A DNA stretch of 64,000 nt from Arsenophonus sp. aPb (GTDB taxonomy: Bacteria > Pseudomonadota > Gammaproteobacteria > Enterobacterales > Enterobacteriaceae). The stretch covers positions 496,001-560,000 of the forward strand of contig NZ_CP123499.1 in the NCBI RefSeq assembly GCF_029873475.1. The letters run 5' to 3'. Positions 1 to 8,962 of the stretch are shown here, one piece after another. The notes under the pieces were generated by a model that saw only the letters and a program-made list of their open reading frames with translations, searched no databases and was not told the DNA's origin. The translations under genes were made by a program, and so were the position numbers. How positions within the stretch are numbered: the stretch's first letter is position 1; every line of letters starts with the position of its first letter.

Positions 1-13
1 AGGATAAATCTTA

Positions 14-598
14 ATGACTGAATTGGCAGTGAGATTTAATTATTTATTATCCCATCCAGGCGAGATCATGCATGCTAAATGGTGGCAATCGCTTGGACTT
101 AATGAATGGCAGTCTCGCTACCCAATTAGTAATGAATTAAAACGACGCGTAGATAAGTTGATACTTAATCGATTAGGATTTCAGCCCACTTTATACCGTC
201 AAATACCGGAAAATATGCAGACCTGGTTGTTGTTATTAACCAAAAAGCCATATTTATTCACCGTTGTTGGATTAATTTGTAATCCCTCTCCTGACTATTT
301 GTGGGATAGTGCTTATAGGTCACGTTTAGCGACCTTATTAAGTCAGGAACAGATAAAGCAATTAATCGCTTTATGGCCAACAGAGAGCCACACGGTTGCA
401 GTACCCTGGTTAGTTGATGAGTTCCTTGAGCAGGCGCACCTTTATGCCTTAAATGTCTTCTCTCATTATTGGCAAGGACATGATTTTGCGCTGCTTTTAG
501 CCTGGTATTTTGCTCCATTAGAGGAGCAAATGTCCTGTTCGCAACAACAGATTGAACAGGCTGTTCGCTGGTTATTTCGTTTGGAGCGTTTCTTATGA
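14..598 (+). CDS. sctK: T3SS sorting-platform protein SctK (YscK/OrgA-like)
   Basis: 194 residues, rich in Trp, Leu and Tyr, with no signal peptide or clear membrane segment. SctK proteins link the cytoplasmic SctQ pods to the inner-membrane ring of the injectisome. The call rests mainly on position: it directly precedes and overlaps sctL by 4 bases (ATGA type), as the SctK-like gene between ssaJ and ssaK does in SPI-2. Sequence conservation in this family is weak, so primary sequence alone would not settle it. The ATG lies 7 bases after AGGATA. The upstream genes of the operon (expected sctJ and others) are outside the window. Confidence 0.7.
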   Translation: MTELAVRFNYLLSHPGEIMHAKWWQSLGLNEWQSRYPISNELKRRVDKLILNRLGFQPTLYRQIPENMQTWLLLLTKKPYLFTVVGLICNPSPDYLWDSAYRSRLATLLSQEQIKQLIALWPTESHTVAVPWLVDEFLEQAHLYALNVFSHYWQGHDFALLLAWYFAPLEEQMSCSQQQIEQAVRWLFRLERFL

Positions 599-1266
599 AT
601 GGATTTTTAGTGTCAGTTAAAGAGTGTGAGCTCTTAAAGCAAACATTGGAAATCACGCCTGATGAAATTCAGCAAGGTTTAGCTGAGTGTAGACGGGAGC
701 AGAAAGCCAAACAACGTATTAAGCAATATGCAGATAAAGTGCGGCAAGAGTGTGATGCACTTCGGCGGGAAGCACAACAGATTGTTGCTAAAGCAGAAAT
801 AACCGTTAAGGAGCAAGAAAAAGCCTGGCGAACACAATTACGGCAAGAAGTAGTGGCAGAAAGTATCAATTGGCTGGTTGAACAGGCAGAGTTAGAAAAA
901 CACTTAGTTATCGTCTTGCAGGAACGGATCTGTCAACAAGTAAAATCAGTTCTTAAAGCCTGGAGCCAAAAACAAAATATTAGTGAAAATCTTATTAACC
1001 AGCTTACTGAGCAGATAGGTGAAGCAACCAATAAACAAAGTTTGGTATTGAGTGTTTCATCGGAACAGGCTGATGCGTTGCGTAAAATATTTGCTGAGCA
1101 AATGCAAATTAGGATCCGTCCTGATTTTGCACCTTGGCAAGCAGAACTAAGTTCAAGTTGTATGACATTACGTTTTGATTTATATGAACACCTTGAAAGG
1201 TTGTTAGAAACCTGCGTTCCTACAATGAAAAAAACGCACTTGAGAGGAACTTGTGATGCGAATTGA
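595..1266 (+). CDS. sctL: T3SS ATPase stator SctL (SsaK/YscL/FliH family)
   Basis: 223 residues. SctL forms the stator that tethers the SctN ATPase to the SctK/SctQ sorting platform on the cytoplasmic face. The N-terminal half (about residues 25-100) is a highly charged, Glu/Gln/Lys/Arg-rich helix of the kind seen in YscL/FliH, followed by a more globular C-terminal domain. It overlaps sctK by 4 bases and sctW by 11 bases, so translation is probably coupled. Length matches SsaK (about 224 residues). Family membership is well supported by composition and operon position, although I cannot show an alignment. Confidence 0.82.
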   Translation: MNGFLVSVKECELLKQTLEITPDEIQQGLAECRREQKAKQRIKQYADKVRQECDALRREAQQIVAKAEITVKEQEKAWRTQLRQEVVAESINWLVEQAELEKHLVIVLQERICQQVKSVLKAWSQKQNISENLINQLTEQIGEATNKQSLVLSVSSEQADALRKIFAEQMQIRIRPDFAPWQAELSSSCMTLRFDLYEHLERLLETCVPTMKKTHLRGTCDAN

Positions 1267-2281
1267 TCAAGCTGATTATCTCGATTTTCAATCTCTACAA
1301 GATAGCAAGCAGACAGCAAGTTTTATACCTGCGGAGAGTACGGCAACGCAAGCCAGTATTGCATTAGCGGAAGTCCGTGCTGAAGCGCTGGAAGAAACGT
1401 TAGAAGGTTTAAGCTTAGGGCTAAGCCAAGTAATGAAAAAAATAGCTGATGCCAATAAAAAGCAAAGTGCATTATTTAATGGCGTAGAAAAACTGTTACA
1501 GCAATTAGACGAAAAGCAACGAGGGGCTATAGAGCAGATTGCTAAACAACTTCTCTCCTTTAAAGATGGCGATAAAATTTTACAGCAAATTCCTCAGTTT
1601 GCCCTAGATAAAGGACAGCTTATTTTTTTGTTAGCAATATTACAGGGTATGACAAGTTTAGCCTTATCTGAACGTTCAAAAATCAAACAGTTTTTAATGT
1701 CATTGTTAGCGGAAGAAGATATTGAGCTAGCGTTAATTGCCGCTAGTCAAGGTATGACGATAGATACTTCACGGTTGCAAGCTTACCGTCAACTCTATCA
1801 GCATGCTGCCCGTGGAGAAAAAGGGTTAAGTCATTGGTTTAAATTATTACAAGAACATAAAGATCGACGACGGACTATTCAATTATTAATCCGTGCAATA
1901 TCAGAGCCGCTAGTGAGTCATGAACAGTTAGATATGACTAAATTAGTAACTACGATTGACGATTTACGTCGCTTATGGCTGTTTTTAGCTTTTACTGAGC
2001 ACTGTGCTTCCTTGTCGCGCACACTAAATTTAGCGAATGATACTGTTGCAGAAATTAGTATTGAATTATTAGAGCAAAGTTGGATTTATCCTGAGGCATT
2101 AGCACAATTGGTAATAAAACTGCCATTAACAACCTTGCAGCGTTTAATTTTTCTACGTAAATGGCGCGAAATTATGATGGTCATGAGTGAAGCTTGTTAT
2201 CGCGATCCGGAACAAAAAGAGCATATTCTAGAAGTCATGTTACAACTGCTTGAACAGTGGAATGATAAGTATGCTGTTTAA
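1256..2281 (+). CDS. sctW: T3SS gatekeeper SctW (SsaL/InvE/YopN family)
   Basis: 341 residues from the ATG at 1256. A GTG three bases earlier is possible, but AGAGGAA at 1242-1248 suits the ATG. SctW proteins sit at the cytoplasmic face of the export gate and set the order of secretion, holding back effectors until the translocon is delivered. The protein is all-helical, with an N-terminal secretion-signal-like stretch rich in Ser, Thr, Gln and Ala, then helical repeats and a TyeA-like C-terminal region (about residues 240-341). Length agrees with SsaL (338 residues). It overlaps the end of sctL and precedes a chaperone gene. Confidence 0.85.
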   Translation: MRIDQADYLDFQSLQDSKQTASFIPAESTATQASIALAEVRAEALEETLEGLSLGLSQVMKKIADANKKQSALFNGVEKLLQQLDEKQRGAIEQIAKQLLSFKDGDKILQQIPQFALDKGQLIFLLAILQGMTSLALSERSKIKQFLMSLLAEEDIELALIAASQGMTIDTSRLQAYRQLYQHAARGEKGLSHWFKLLQEHKDRRRTIQLLIRAISEPLVSHEQLDMTKLVTTIDDLRRLWLFLAFTEHCASLSRTLNLANDTVAEISIELLEQSWIYPEALAQLVIKLPLTTLQRLIFLRKWREIMMVMSEACYRDPEQKEHILEVMLQLLEQWNDKYAV

Positions 2282-2293
2282 AGGAGGGGAGAA

Positions 2294-2692
2294 ATGCGTA
2301 AAGAAGATAGTGTACTTGCTCGTTTTGGTCAATTATTAGGCCTACCTTTGGTATGGGATGAGAGTGATCAGTGCACTTTATTACTTGATAATCAATTGAT
2401 GATGTCAATCCATGCTAAAGGAACTTATTGGCAATTGTATGGTTTTTTGGGACAGATTGATGCACAAAAAGCACATTTACTATTCATTAATTGCATGCAC
2501 CACAATATGCAACTGGTTGAAAATAATGATGGTGCGGTGGGTTATGATTCAGTGCAACAAACCTTATTATATGCGGTGAATTGGCCGGCTCCCGCCAGTG
2601 GTGAAGAACTATTAGTCTGGTTTGAACGTGCGACAATTTGCTATGAAGCGCTTTACCGTGAGTTTAGTCAGTGCCCGGAGCTAACAATATAG
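2294..2692 (+). CDS. Class I T3SS chaperone, CesT-like
   Basis: 132 residues, small and acidic, with the alternating strand and helix pattern of CesT/SycE-type chaperones: an N-terminal helix followed by strands such as TLLLDNQLMMSI, then a C-terminal helix. Such chaperones bind the N-terminal region of a secreted effector and dock it to the ATPase. GGAGGGG-type ribosome binding bases lie just upstream (2281-2290). The gene ends 8 bases before the ATG of a very large gene, which is therefore its likely client. SPI-2 of Salmonella has no gene pair at this position. Family is likely; the client is inferred. Confidence 0.75.
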   Translation: MRKEDSVLARFGQLLGLPLVWDESDQCTLLLDNQLMMSIHAKGTYWQLYGFLGQIDAQKAHLLFINCMHHNMQLVENNDGAVGYDSVQQTLLYAVNWPAPASGEELLVWFERATICYEALYREFSQCPELTI

Positions 2693-2700
2693 GTTGTTAT

Positions 2701-5700
2701 ATGACGATTGAATTGGATAGATTTTCAAAAAATTTGTGGACTAATCCTTGTTTGATATCGGGTCAACAGGATCAAGGTAGTTCAAGTTTGGTTCATGCTC
2801 AAATGAGTTTTAATGACCATGTGTTAAGTACATTAGCTAAACTACCTTTTCTGAAAAATGAAAATGCGATTCGGACCTATGTTGCCCGCCTTAATATAAC
2901 AGTTCAACAGAAATTAACCGTGTTTTTACGCTCATTAGCGGAAAGATATGGTTTGGCTACCACTGAACAAACACTACCTAGACTAGATTTATCCCCCAAA
3001 ACACCACTGGCTGCCCATAAAATAGAATTTATTCCACAATCTATGTTGTTAGCAATGAGTCAAGCGCATTCAATTTCTAGTCATCAAGCTGAAAATGTTA
3101 ATAATAAAATTTTTTCCTTGATTCAGTTTAGTAATGCGATAAAAGAACTCGTCAATCAAGGTGGACCAGCTCAGTTACCTATTCCGACTAGCATACCTAG
3201 ATTTGGTAATTGGTTTTATTGGGAAGATAAAAATATTCAAAAAGTGCAACAAGCTATTGCTGACTATCATAAACTAGTTGAAAAAAATGAATATCAAAGT
3301 GCCTCTGCACGTTTGTTGGCTTTAACTGATTTACGTCATCAGGGTGATGAATTTTCCGATCTTTATAGCAAATTAAAAAGATATCTTGATTTTTATCAGC
3401 AAGCACTGGATGACATTGAACAATGTTGTCTTACCGTTCCCTCCTCTCAACAAGTTCATCTGACTTCATTGTTGGAGCAAGTTTTAGTACAGAAAGAGCA
3501 CATTGCGGCAGTGGCTGAACAGTTGGTAATGTTACCTGAATTTTGGCAGCAGACGGTTATAGAGCGACAGATCATTAATGCCCGTTTTGCTAGTTTGCCT
3601 GAAGAACTTAAAAATTTAGCCTCAGAATCGGTCTTATTACTCAGCCATCAGCTGATTGAAATGTTTGATAAGGTATCCTCAGTAAATGACTGGCAAGTAC
3701 AATTAACTGAATTTTGGGCGAACGCTGAATTACCATTACCTTCACCATCTGAACTGACCACTTTAGTGGCTATTTTAGCTAGCGAACGGCCTGCATTAGC
3801 TGGCCAGGTTGCGATTCCTTTTAAAGAAGAAAAAGATAAAATTCAGTCTGGTATTTATCAACAATTAATTCAGGTACTAACAAGAAGTTTAACCCAGGTA
3901 AAAGAAAATAAATCGGTTCTTAAACAACGGTTGGGATTTGAGGACAAACAGAGTAAGGTTCGTAGCCAAGCCGCGCTTTTGAGCAGTTGGTTAAATAGAG
4001 CCGGAGAAGAGAGCTACTTACATGAACAGTATGTAGCAGCAATGCTAATTGCTATTAGTGGTGAGCGTTGTAGCATGCTAGATAGAACCGTCATTGCGGA
4101 TGGAGCGGTCAATATCGATAATTTAGAGATAGAGCCGGGATGTGAAGCGGATATTCAGCAATTAGCAACCGAAGAAAAATGGGTTGTTTTGGCGAGAAAA
4201 GTACTCACTGCACAAGATAAGGTCTATCGCTTTGAAGAGTTGTATGATAGGCAAAGTGGCCATTCAGCCATCAATTTCCATTATGATGTGGAACAACGTG
4301 TGCTGACATCTCGGTTAATGGCATCGCCTGAGCGATATTTGCCTTTTTTAACTAAAAAGATCTCGGCACTAACAGCTTATCATAACGAATTACAATCTCT
4401 GACTGATAGCTTAAATATAGGCAAAGTACGCAGCCGTTTTGTAGAAGAGCTGAAACAAATTAGCGAGCAGAAGCAGCATTTAAGTTTATTGCAGGATGCG
4501 GTAAGGTTTTGGCAAAGTGTAAAACAGCAATATGAGCAACATGACCAATATGTTGATCAATTGCAAAAATTGCAAGATATTACTCTGCAGCAAGTAAGGG
4601 AGCTCAATAAACACGGTTATTTGGCTTTTTTACCTCAGTTACAGCAACTTGATTTAGCTATGTATGATCTTAGTAAGAAAAAAGAACGTCGAACTGAAGA
4701 ACTATCAGAACAGGGATCCTCCTTAGATGACAGTCAATTACAAAAAATTGAACACGAGATGGTCAAGCTAGATGATGAGTATCAAGCTGCTTTGCTGTTA
4801 CTAGTTCGTTTTGATCGACAGGCAAATAAAATGGAGGGCTATCCAGAGCAGGGCGATTACTACAATATCCAGGCATGGCAACATTGGGTGGTGCAAAATA
4901 TTACTGGTGAATGGGGAGGATGGTTAGGTGAATTTAGACCGGATTTGAAAACCTTAATTTTACAGCACCAACTAGCTAAAAATGGCATGCAAACTTTAAG
5001 GGAAGCTTATCAAGCGCTATATCAAATAATCAGCCCATCCCTATTAATCAAATCGCTGGATACTGAGAAGAAACAGGAGATTTTGACGGCTTTTAGGGAT
5101 TTGCATCATTGGGTAATGGCACATCCGATGGAGTCACAAGCGCTAGCCAAGAATATTACCCATGCATATCAAATTATTACTGGAAATAGTGGTTGGTTTG
5201 GTGCTGAACTTGCTACTGCGGTTAGTTCGATTTGGCAAACTGCGACAGTAGAAAATCAAGTTAAAGATATTTTGCTGGGTACCAGAGAGCTACTTCCCTT
5301 ACAGCCATCATACTCAATGACACCGGAAATGATCGCACTATTGCATTTTACCCATTTACTACCTTATCTTGCCGCCGGTATAAAAGGCGGCGTTCATAGT
5401 GGTTTAATAAGCTCAGTGGCAGCACTTTTAGGTGCTGGTTGGTCAACCGGCATGATATGTGGTTTTGTCCAAACTTGGCTGGAACAGAAAATAGCCTCAA
5501 CTGTATCCGACCATCGTAATACCGAAGTGATGGTTAACGCCCTGATGCTCGGTATTCGTGAACAGGGTAGTTTTCAGCAACGGGCGGCTTCGGTAGTAGG
5601 TTATGTGATGAAACGCCAGTTACTGCAAGATATTGGTACCTTAGGTCGCGATTGTTTTGAAACCAATAAAGTCGGAACTCTGCGCCGTTGGTGGCAAGAT

Positions 5701-6318
5701 ACCACTAATGTTTGGCAGAAAATGGATGTTAAAGCAAAATTATTTAGTGTCGCGGCAATTGCGGGTACAGCAGCTATTTCAGCCACCGTGGTGGCGGCTG
5801 CATTGATATTCACTGTAGGAACAGGTGGAGTAGGGTTAGCCGTATTAGGCATCGGTGCATTGTTAGCCGCGACTGTAGGTGGTTACTTTGGCTATAGTGG
5901 ATTAAGTTTACTAAAAAATAGCGATTTCCTTGGTTTTCGTCAGGCATCTGAATATGCGCAAGATAAAATGACCGAACAGCGTATCCAAGACGCGTTACAG
6001 CAATTTATTAACAAACAATATCAGGGGAAAACCGTTGCTGAACATTTAGATATTCAGGTAGCCGATATTAAAAAACATATTTCCCTTAAGCAGGTGGCAA
6101 AGCAGGATCAGACACAATCTTTTATGCGACAACTAGAAGATTGGGGACGTATAGAACAGCAGAAAATAGACATCAAACAGCAAAAAGAGCGCGCTGAATT
6201 AGTGGATAAGGTGGCACAACAATTAAACGATTGGCAAGAGAACGATGGTCAGGAGTTAACAGAGTGTTTAGGTGATATTGATAAGGTACTTGTCCAAACT
6301 GAACATGCTGTCGCCTGA
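2701..6318 (+). CDS. Very large putative T3SS substrate, unrecognised
   Basis: 1205 residues from the ATG at 2701. A GTG at 2671 would overlap the chaperone gene and lacks a ribosome site, so I prefer 2701, which is preceded by AGG. I do not recognise the protein. It is mostly predicted helix, with long Gln/Glu/Lys-rich coiled-coil-like stretches (about residues 560-700 and 1140-1200). There is a hydrophobic region at about 880-925 and a Gly/Ala/Val-rich pair of likely membrane segments at about 1013-1060. Coiled coils plus a hydrophobic hairpin are typical of translocators and membrane-targeted effectors. Immediate linkage to a CesT-like chaperone, inside an apparatus operon, suggests secretion. 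Function is unknown. Confidence 0.7.
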   Translation: MTIELDRFSKNLWTNPCLISGQQDQGSSSLVHAQMSFNDHVLSTLAKLPFLKNENAIRTYVARLNITVQQKLTVFLRSLAERYGLATTEQTLPRLDLSPKTPLAAHKIEFIPQSMLLAMSQAHSISSHQAENVNNKIFSLIQFSNAIKELVNQGGPAQLPIPTSIPRFGNWFYWEDKNIQKVQQAIADYHKLVEKNEYQSASARLLALTDLRHQGDEFSDLYSKLKRYLDFYQQALDDIEQCCLTVPSSQQVHLTSLLEQVLVQKEHIAAVAEQLVMLPEFWQQTVIERQIINARFASLPEELKNLASESVLLLSHQLIEMFDKVSSVNDWQVQLTEFWANAELPLPSPSELTTLVAILASERPALAGQVAIPFKEEKDKIQSGIYQQLIQVLTRSLTQVKENKSVLKQRLGFEDKQSKVRSQAALLSSWLNRAGEESYLHEQYVAAMLIAISGERCSMLDRTVIADGAVNIDNLEIEPGCEADIQQLATEEKWVVLARKVLTAQDKVYRFEELYDRQSGHSAINFHYDVEQRVLTSRLMASPERYLPFLTKKISALTAYHNELQSLTDSLNIGKVRSRFVEELKQISEQKQHLSLLQDAVRFWQSVKQQYEQHDQYVDQLQKLQDITLQQVRELNKHGYLAFLPQLQQLDLAMYDLSKKKERRTEELSEQGSSLDDSQLQKIEHEMVKLDDEYQAALLLLVRFDRQANKMEGYPEQGDYYNIQAWQHWVVQNITGEWGGWLGEFRPDLKTLILQHQLAKNGMQTLREAYQALYQIISPSLLIKSLDTEKKQEILTAFRDLHHWVMAHPMESQALAKNITHAYQIITGNSGWFGAELATAVSSIWQTATVENQVKDILLGTRELLPLQPSYSMTPEMIALLHFTHLLPYLAAGIKGGVHSGLISSVAALLGAGWSTGMICGFVQTWLEQKIASTVSDHRNTEVMVNALMLGIREQGSFQQRAASVVGYVMKRQLLQDIGTLGRDCFETNKVGTLRRWWQDTTNVWQKMDVKAKLFSVAAIAGTAAISATVVAAALIFTVGTGGVGLAVLGIGALLAATVGGYFGYSGLSLLKNSDFLGFRQASEYAQDKMTEQRIQDALQQFINKQYQGKTVAEHLDIQVADIKKHISLKQVAKQDQTQSFMRQLEDWGRIEQQKIDIKQQKERAELVDKVAQQLNDWQENDGQELTECLGDIDKVLVQTEHAVA

Positions 6319-6563
6319 TTTTGTCAACGCTATCTAAAAATGATCTCGCAGCCTGAAATCGTTATAGATTAGCATAATTTATTGATTTAATTAAACTAGT
6401 TTTGGCGGATTAATCGTTGTTTTGCGCCTAGAAATATTTTTCGCTAATTTTTAACCTGGTTGGCGCAAAATTCATTTTGCCTGCCATGAGGTCATTTCAG
6501 GTATTTACCGGATACGAAGCCAGAGCTTCCTCTAGCATGCTTAATAAATAGTAAAGAGGGAAG
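6319..6563. other. Intergenic gap inside the T3SS cluster with a short inverted repeat
   Basis: No gene is seen. A 9-base inverted repeat, TTTTGCGCC at 6420-6428 and GGCGCAAAA at 6462-6470, could form a stem with a 33-base loop. The gap separates the chaperone/giant-substrate pair from the ssaM-like gene and could hold a second promoter for the downstream apparatus genes. I cannot name promoter boxes with confidence. Confidence 0.35.
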
Positions 6564-6926
6564 ATGATGAAATTGCAACTGGCTCGTAATCTTGAACATT
6601 TTTTTTCTTTGTTCAATCACAGGATAGTCGAAATTTCAACGGCAATTGAGTGCCACTGGCCGCCTTTTGGTCTGCGTATTGAAATTATTGAAGAGCGTAT
6701 TCTTATGACCAGCTGGTTGTTAAAAGAGGGGGATTTTGATCTCCTACAAGCATTAAAAATTAATCAACCAGAGGGGTTTTGGGGGATCCCGCAGCGAGTA
6801 TTTATTATTCGCCATCGAGCTTATGTTAGTGCATGGTGCCCAAAAGAGAGTGATGGTCTTTTTTTATTTCGCTTGTGTCAAAGACAGCGTCAATTTCTTT
6901 CTCAGTTACCTAAAGGAGCTGCCTGA
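6564..6926 (+). CDS. ssaM: SsaM-like T3SS secretion-switch protein
   Basis: 120 residues; SsaM of Salmonella is 122. SsaM forms a cytoplasmic complex with SpiC/SsaB and SsaL that holds back effectors before translocators are secreted. The C-terminal half has the pattern I associate with SsaM: GIPQRVFIIRH followed by a short Leu/Arg/Gln-rich helix (LFRLCQRQRQFL). Position between the sctW region and sctV is exactly that of ssaM between ssaL and ssaV. AGAGGGAAG precedes two adjacent ATG codons, either of which could start. The stop is 2 bases before sctV. This gene is the best single marker of an SPI-2-type system here. Confidence 0.72.
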   Translation: MMKLQLARNLEHFFSLFNHRIVEISTAIECHWPPFGLRIEIIEERILMTSWLLKEGDFDLLQALKINQPEGFWGIPQRVFIIRHRAYVSAWCPKESDGLFLFRLCQRQRQFLSQLPKGAA

Positions 6927-6928
6927 TA

Positions 6929-8962
6929 ATGTCAATAACTCGTTGGTTATCTCAAATTGCAGGACGTCAAGATATTATCCTTAGCGCCATGTTAATGTTG
7001 TCAGTATTCATGATGATTTTACCGCTGCCAACGACTTTAATTGATGTATTAATCGCGATCAACTTAGGTTTATCGATCATTTTATTTATGATGGCTATCT
7101 ATATACGTGATCCGCTTGACTTCTCTGCCTTTCCGTCCATGTTGTTGATTACCACACTGTATCGTTTAGCATTAACTATCAGTACTAGCCGCCTAATCTT
7201 ATTACAACATGATGCCGGTGAGATCGTGTACACCTTTGGTAATTTTGTCGTTGGCGGTAATCTTGGCGTTGGCATCATTATTTTTGCCATTATCACTATT
7301 GTACAGTTCATTGTTATTACTAAAGGCTCTGAACGCGTAGCCGAAGTGAGTGCCCGATTTTCTCTCGATGGCATGCCTGGTAGACAGATGAGTATTGATG
7401 GTGATATGCGGGCAGGTATTATTGATGCAACTGAAGCCAAACGACAAAGAGCATTGGTACAAAAGGAAAGCCAACTTTATGGTGCCATGGATGGTGCGAT
7501 GAAATTTGTCAAAGGCGATGCCATTGCTAGCGTAATTGTTATTTTAGCCAATATTTGTGGTGGGATTGCCATTGGGGTGATCCAACATAATATGTCGGCG
7601 ACAGAAGCACTGAATACTTATGCCATTTTGTCGGTCGGTGATGGTTTAATTGCGCAGATCCCGTCATTACTTATTTCAATAACCGCAGGATTAATTGTTA
7701 CTCGGGTGCCCGGCGAGAAAAAAAATAATCTGGCTGGTGATTTAGTACAACAGATACTTAGTCAACCTATGTCATTGCAATTGACCGCTAGTATTTTGTT
7801 GGTTTTCGCTATCATTCCTGGTTTTCCTTGGTTTGTATTCGGTTCATTAGCTTTGATGCTATTTGGTTGTTCTTATTGGATGAAACGTAATGCAAAAGTG
7901 AAAAAAGGCACAGGTCAGATTTATCCCTCTGTAGAGAATGGAACAGAGCAGGCAACGCGAGAGATGACGCCAGGCACAATACCGCTGTTAGTTATTGTTG
8001 GCCAACAAATAATGACTGAGACGATAGCTGACAAATTGCAAAATTTACGTTGGCAATTATTTGAAAAATTAGGCTTGCCTTTACCTGAAATACAGTTACA
8101 GGTCGATACAAAAGGGACAAACACATTACAAATACTGTTATATCAAGAACCTGTCTTTGAGACAGAGATAGAGCCAGCGGCAATTTTATTAACCCAACCA
8201 ATAGATTTACCTCAAGTACGTCAAGAGCAGTTGATTTTTAATCATCAACCCATTTATTGGTTGGTAGGCGATCATCCCTCATTGTCACCAACCACCGGTT
8301 ATAAGGGGGAAGAGATTGTTACCTATTTGGTGGAAAAGGTAATTTATCACTTTGGTAAAGAGTTTTTAGGCGTACAGGAAACGCGTTATCTCATGGATGC
8401 GATGGAGATGCGTTATGCCGAATTAGTGAAAGAATTACAGCGCTTACTGCCAATTAGTAAAGTGACTGATATTTTGCAACGTTTAGTTGAAGAACAAATT
8501 TCTATTCGTGATTTAAGAACCATTTTTGAAACGCTGGTTGAATGGGGTTCAAAAGAAAAAGATACGGTAATGTTGACCGAGTATGTTCGCGTTTCACTTC
8601 GCCGTCATATTCGCCGGCGCTTTACTAGCGAAGAGGGCTGGATCCCCATGTTGTTAGTGGGTGATGGGATTGAAAATAGTATTCGCGAATCTATCCGTCA
8701 ATCAGCGATAGGATCTTATTGTGCCCTTGAACCGGCCCAAGAGCAGCAGATTATTGCGGCCATAAAACAAAAATTACCCACTCAGGTCGCTTGTGTGGTA
8801 CTAACTTCATTGGATGTACGTCGTTATCTACGCAAAATTATCGAGCCTGCATTGGCAACAACCGCCGTACTTTCATTCCAAGAAATTGGTGAAGATGCCA
8901 ATATTAAAGTCTTGGCTCAAGTTGATATTATGGGGGAAAAACTGGATGCGCTCACTGGATAA
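6929..8962 (+). CDS. sctV: T3SS export gate protein SctV (SsaV/FlhA/LcrD family)
   Basis: 677 residues; SsaV has 681. SctV forms the nonameric inner-membrane export gate whose cytoplasmic ring receives chaperone-substrate complexes. Roughly the first 320 residues contain about eight membrane segments, with the FHIPEP-family signature around residues 66-90 (FPSMLL, then TLYRLALTIS). The remaining part is the soluble cytoplasmic domain. AAGGAG precedes the ATG. The 3' end overlaps the likely sctN start. The gene is intact with no frameshift. Confidence 0.96.
   Translation: MSITRWLSQIAGRQDIILSAMLMLSVFMMILPLPTTLIDVLIAINLGLSIILFMMAIYIRDPLDFSAFPSMLLITTLYRLALTISTSRLILLQHDAGEIVYTFGNFVVGGNLGVGIIIFAIITIVQFIVITKGSERVAEVSARFSLDGMPGRQMSIDGDMRAGIIDATEAKRQRALVQKESQLYGAMDGAMKFVKGDAIASVIVILANICGGIAIGVIQHNMSATEALNTYAILSVGDGLIAQIPSLLISITAGLIVTRVPGEKKNNLAGDLVQQILSQPMSLQLTASILLVFAIIPGFPWFVFGSLALMLFGCSYWMKRNAKVKKGTGQIYPSVENGTEQATREMTPGTIPLLVIVGQQIMTETIADKLQNLRWQLFEKLGLPLPEIQLQVDTKGTNTLQILLYQEPVFETEIEPAAILLTQPIDLPQVRQEQLIFNHQPIYWLVGDHPSLSPTTGYKGEEIVTYLVEKVIYHFGKEFLGVQETRYLMDAMEMRYAELVKELQRLLPISKVTDILQRLVEEQISIRDLRTIFETLVEWGSKEKDTVMLTEYVRVSLRRHIRRRFTSEEGWIPMLLVGDGIENSIRESIRQSAIGSYCALEPAQEQQIIAAIKQKLPTQVACVVLTSLDVRRYLRKIIEPALATTAVLSFQEIGEDANIKVLAQVDIMGEKLDALTG

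Noticed and set aside
258..656. 132-codon open frame opposite sctK and sctL
   Set aside because: Antisense to two coupled T3SS genes, with no ribosome site and no recognisable domain.
6420..6470. 9-base inverted repeat in the T3SS gap as an operator
   Set aside because: The 33-base spacing is long for a dimer operator and there is no T-run for a terminator; it is recorded only in the gap description.
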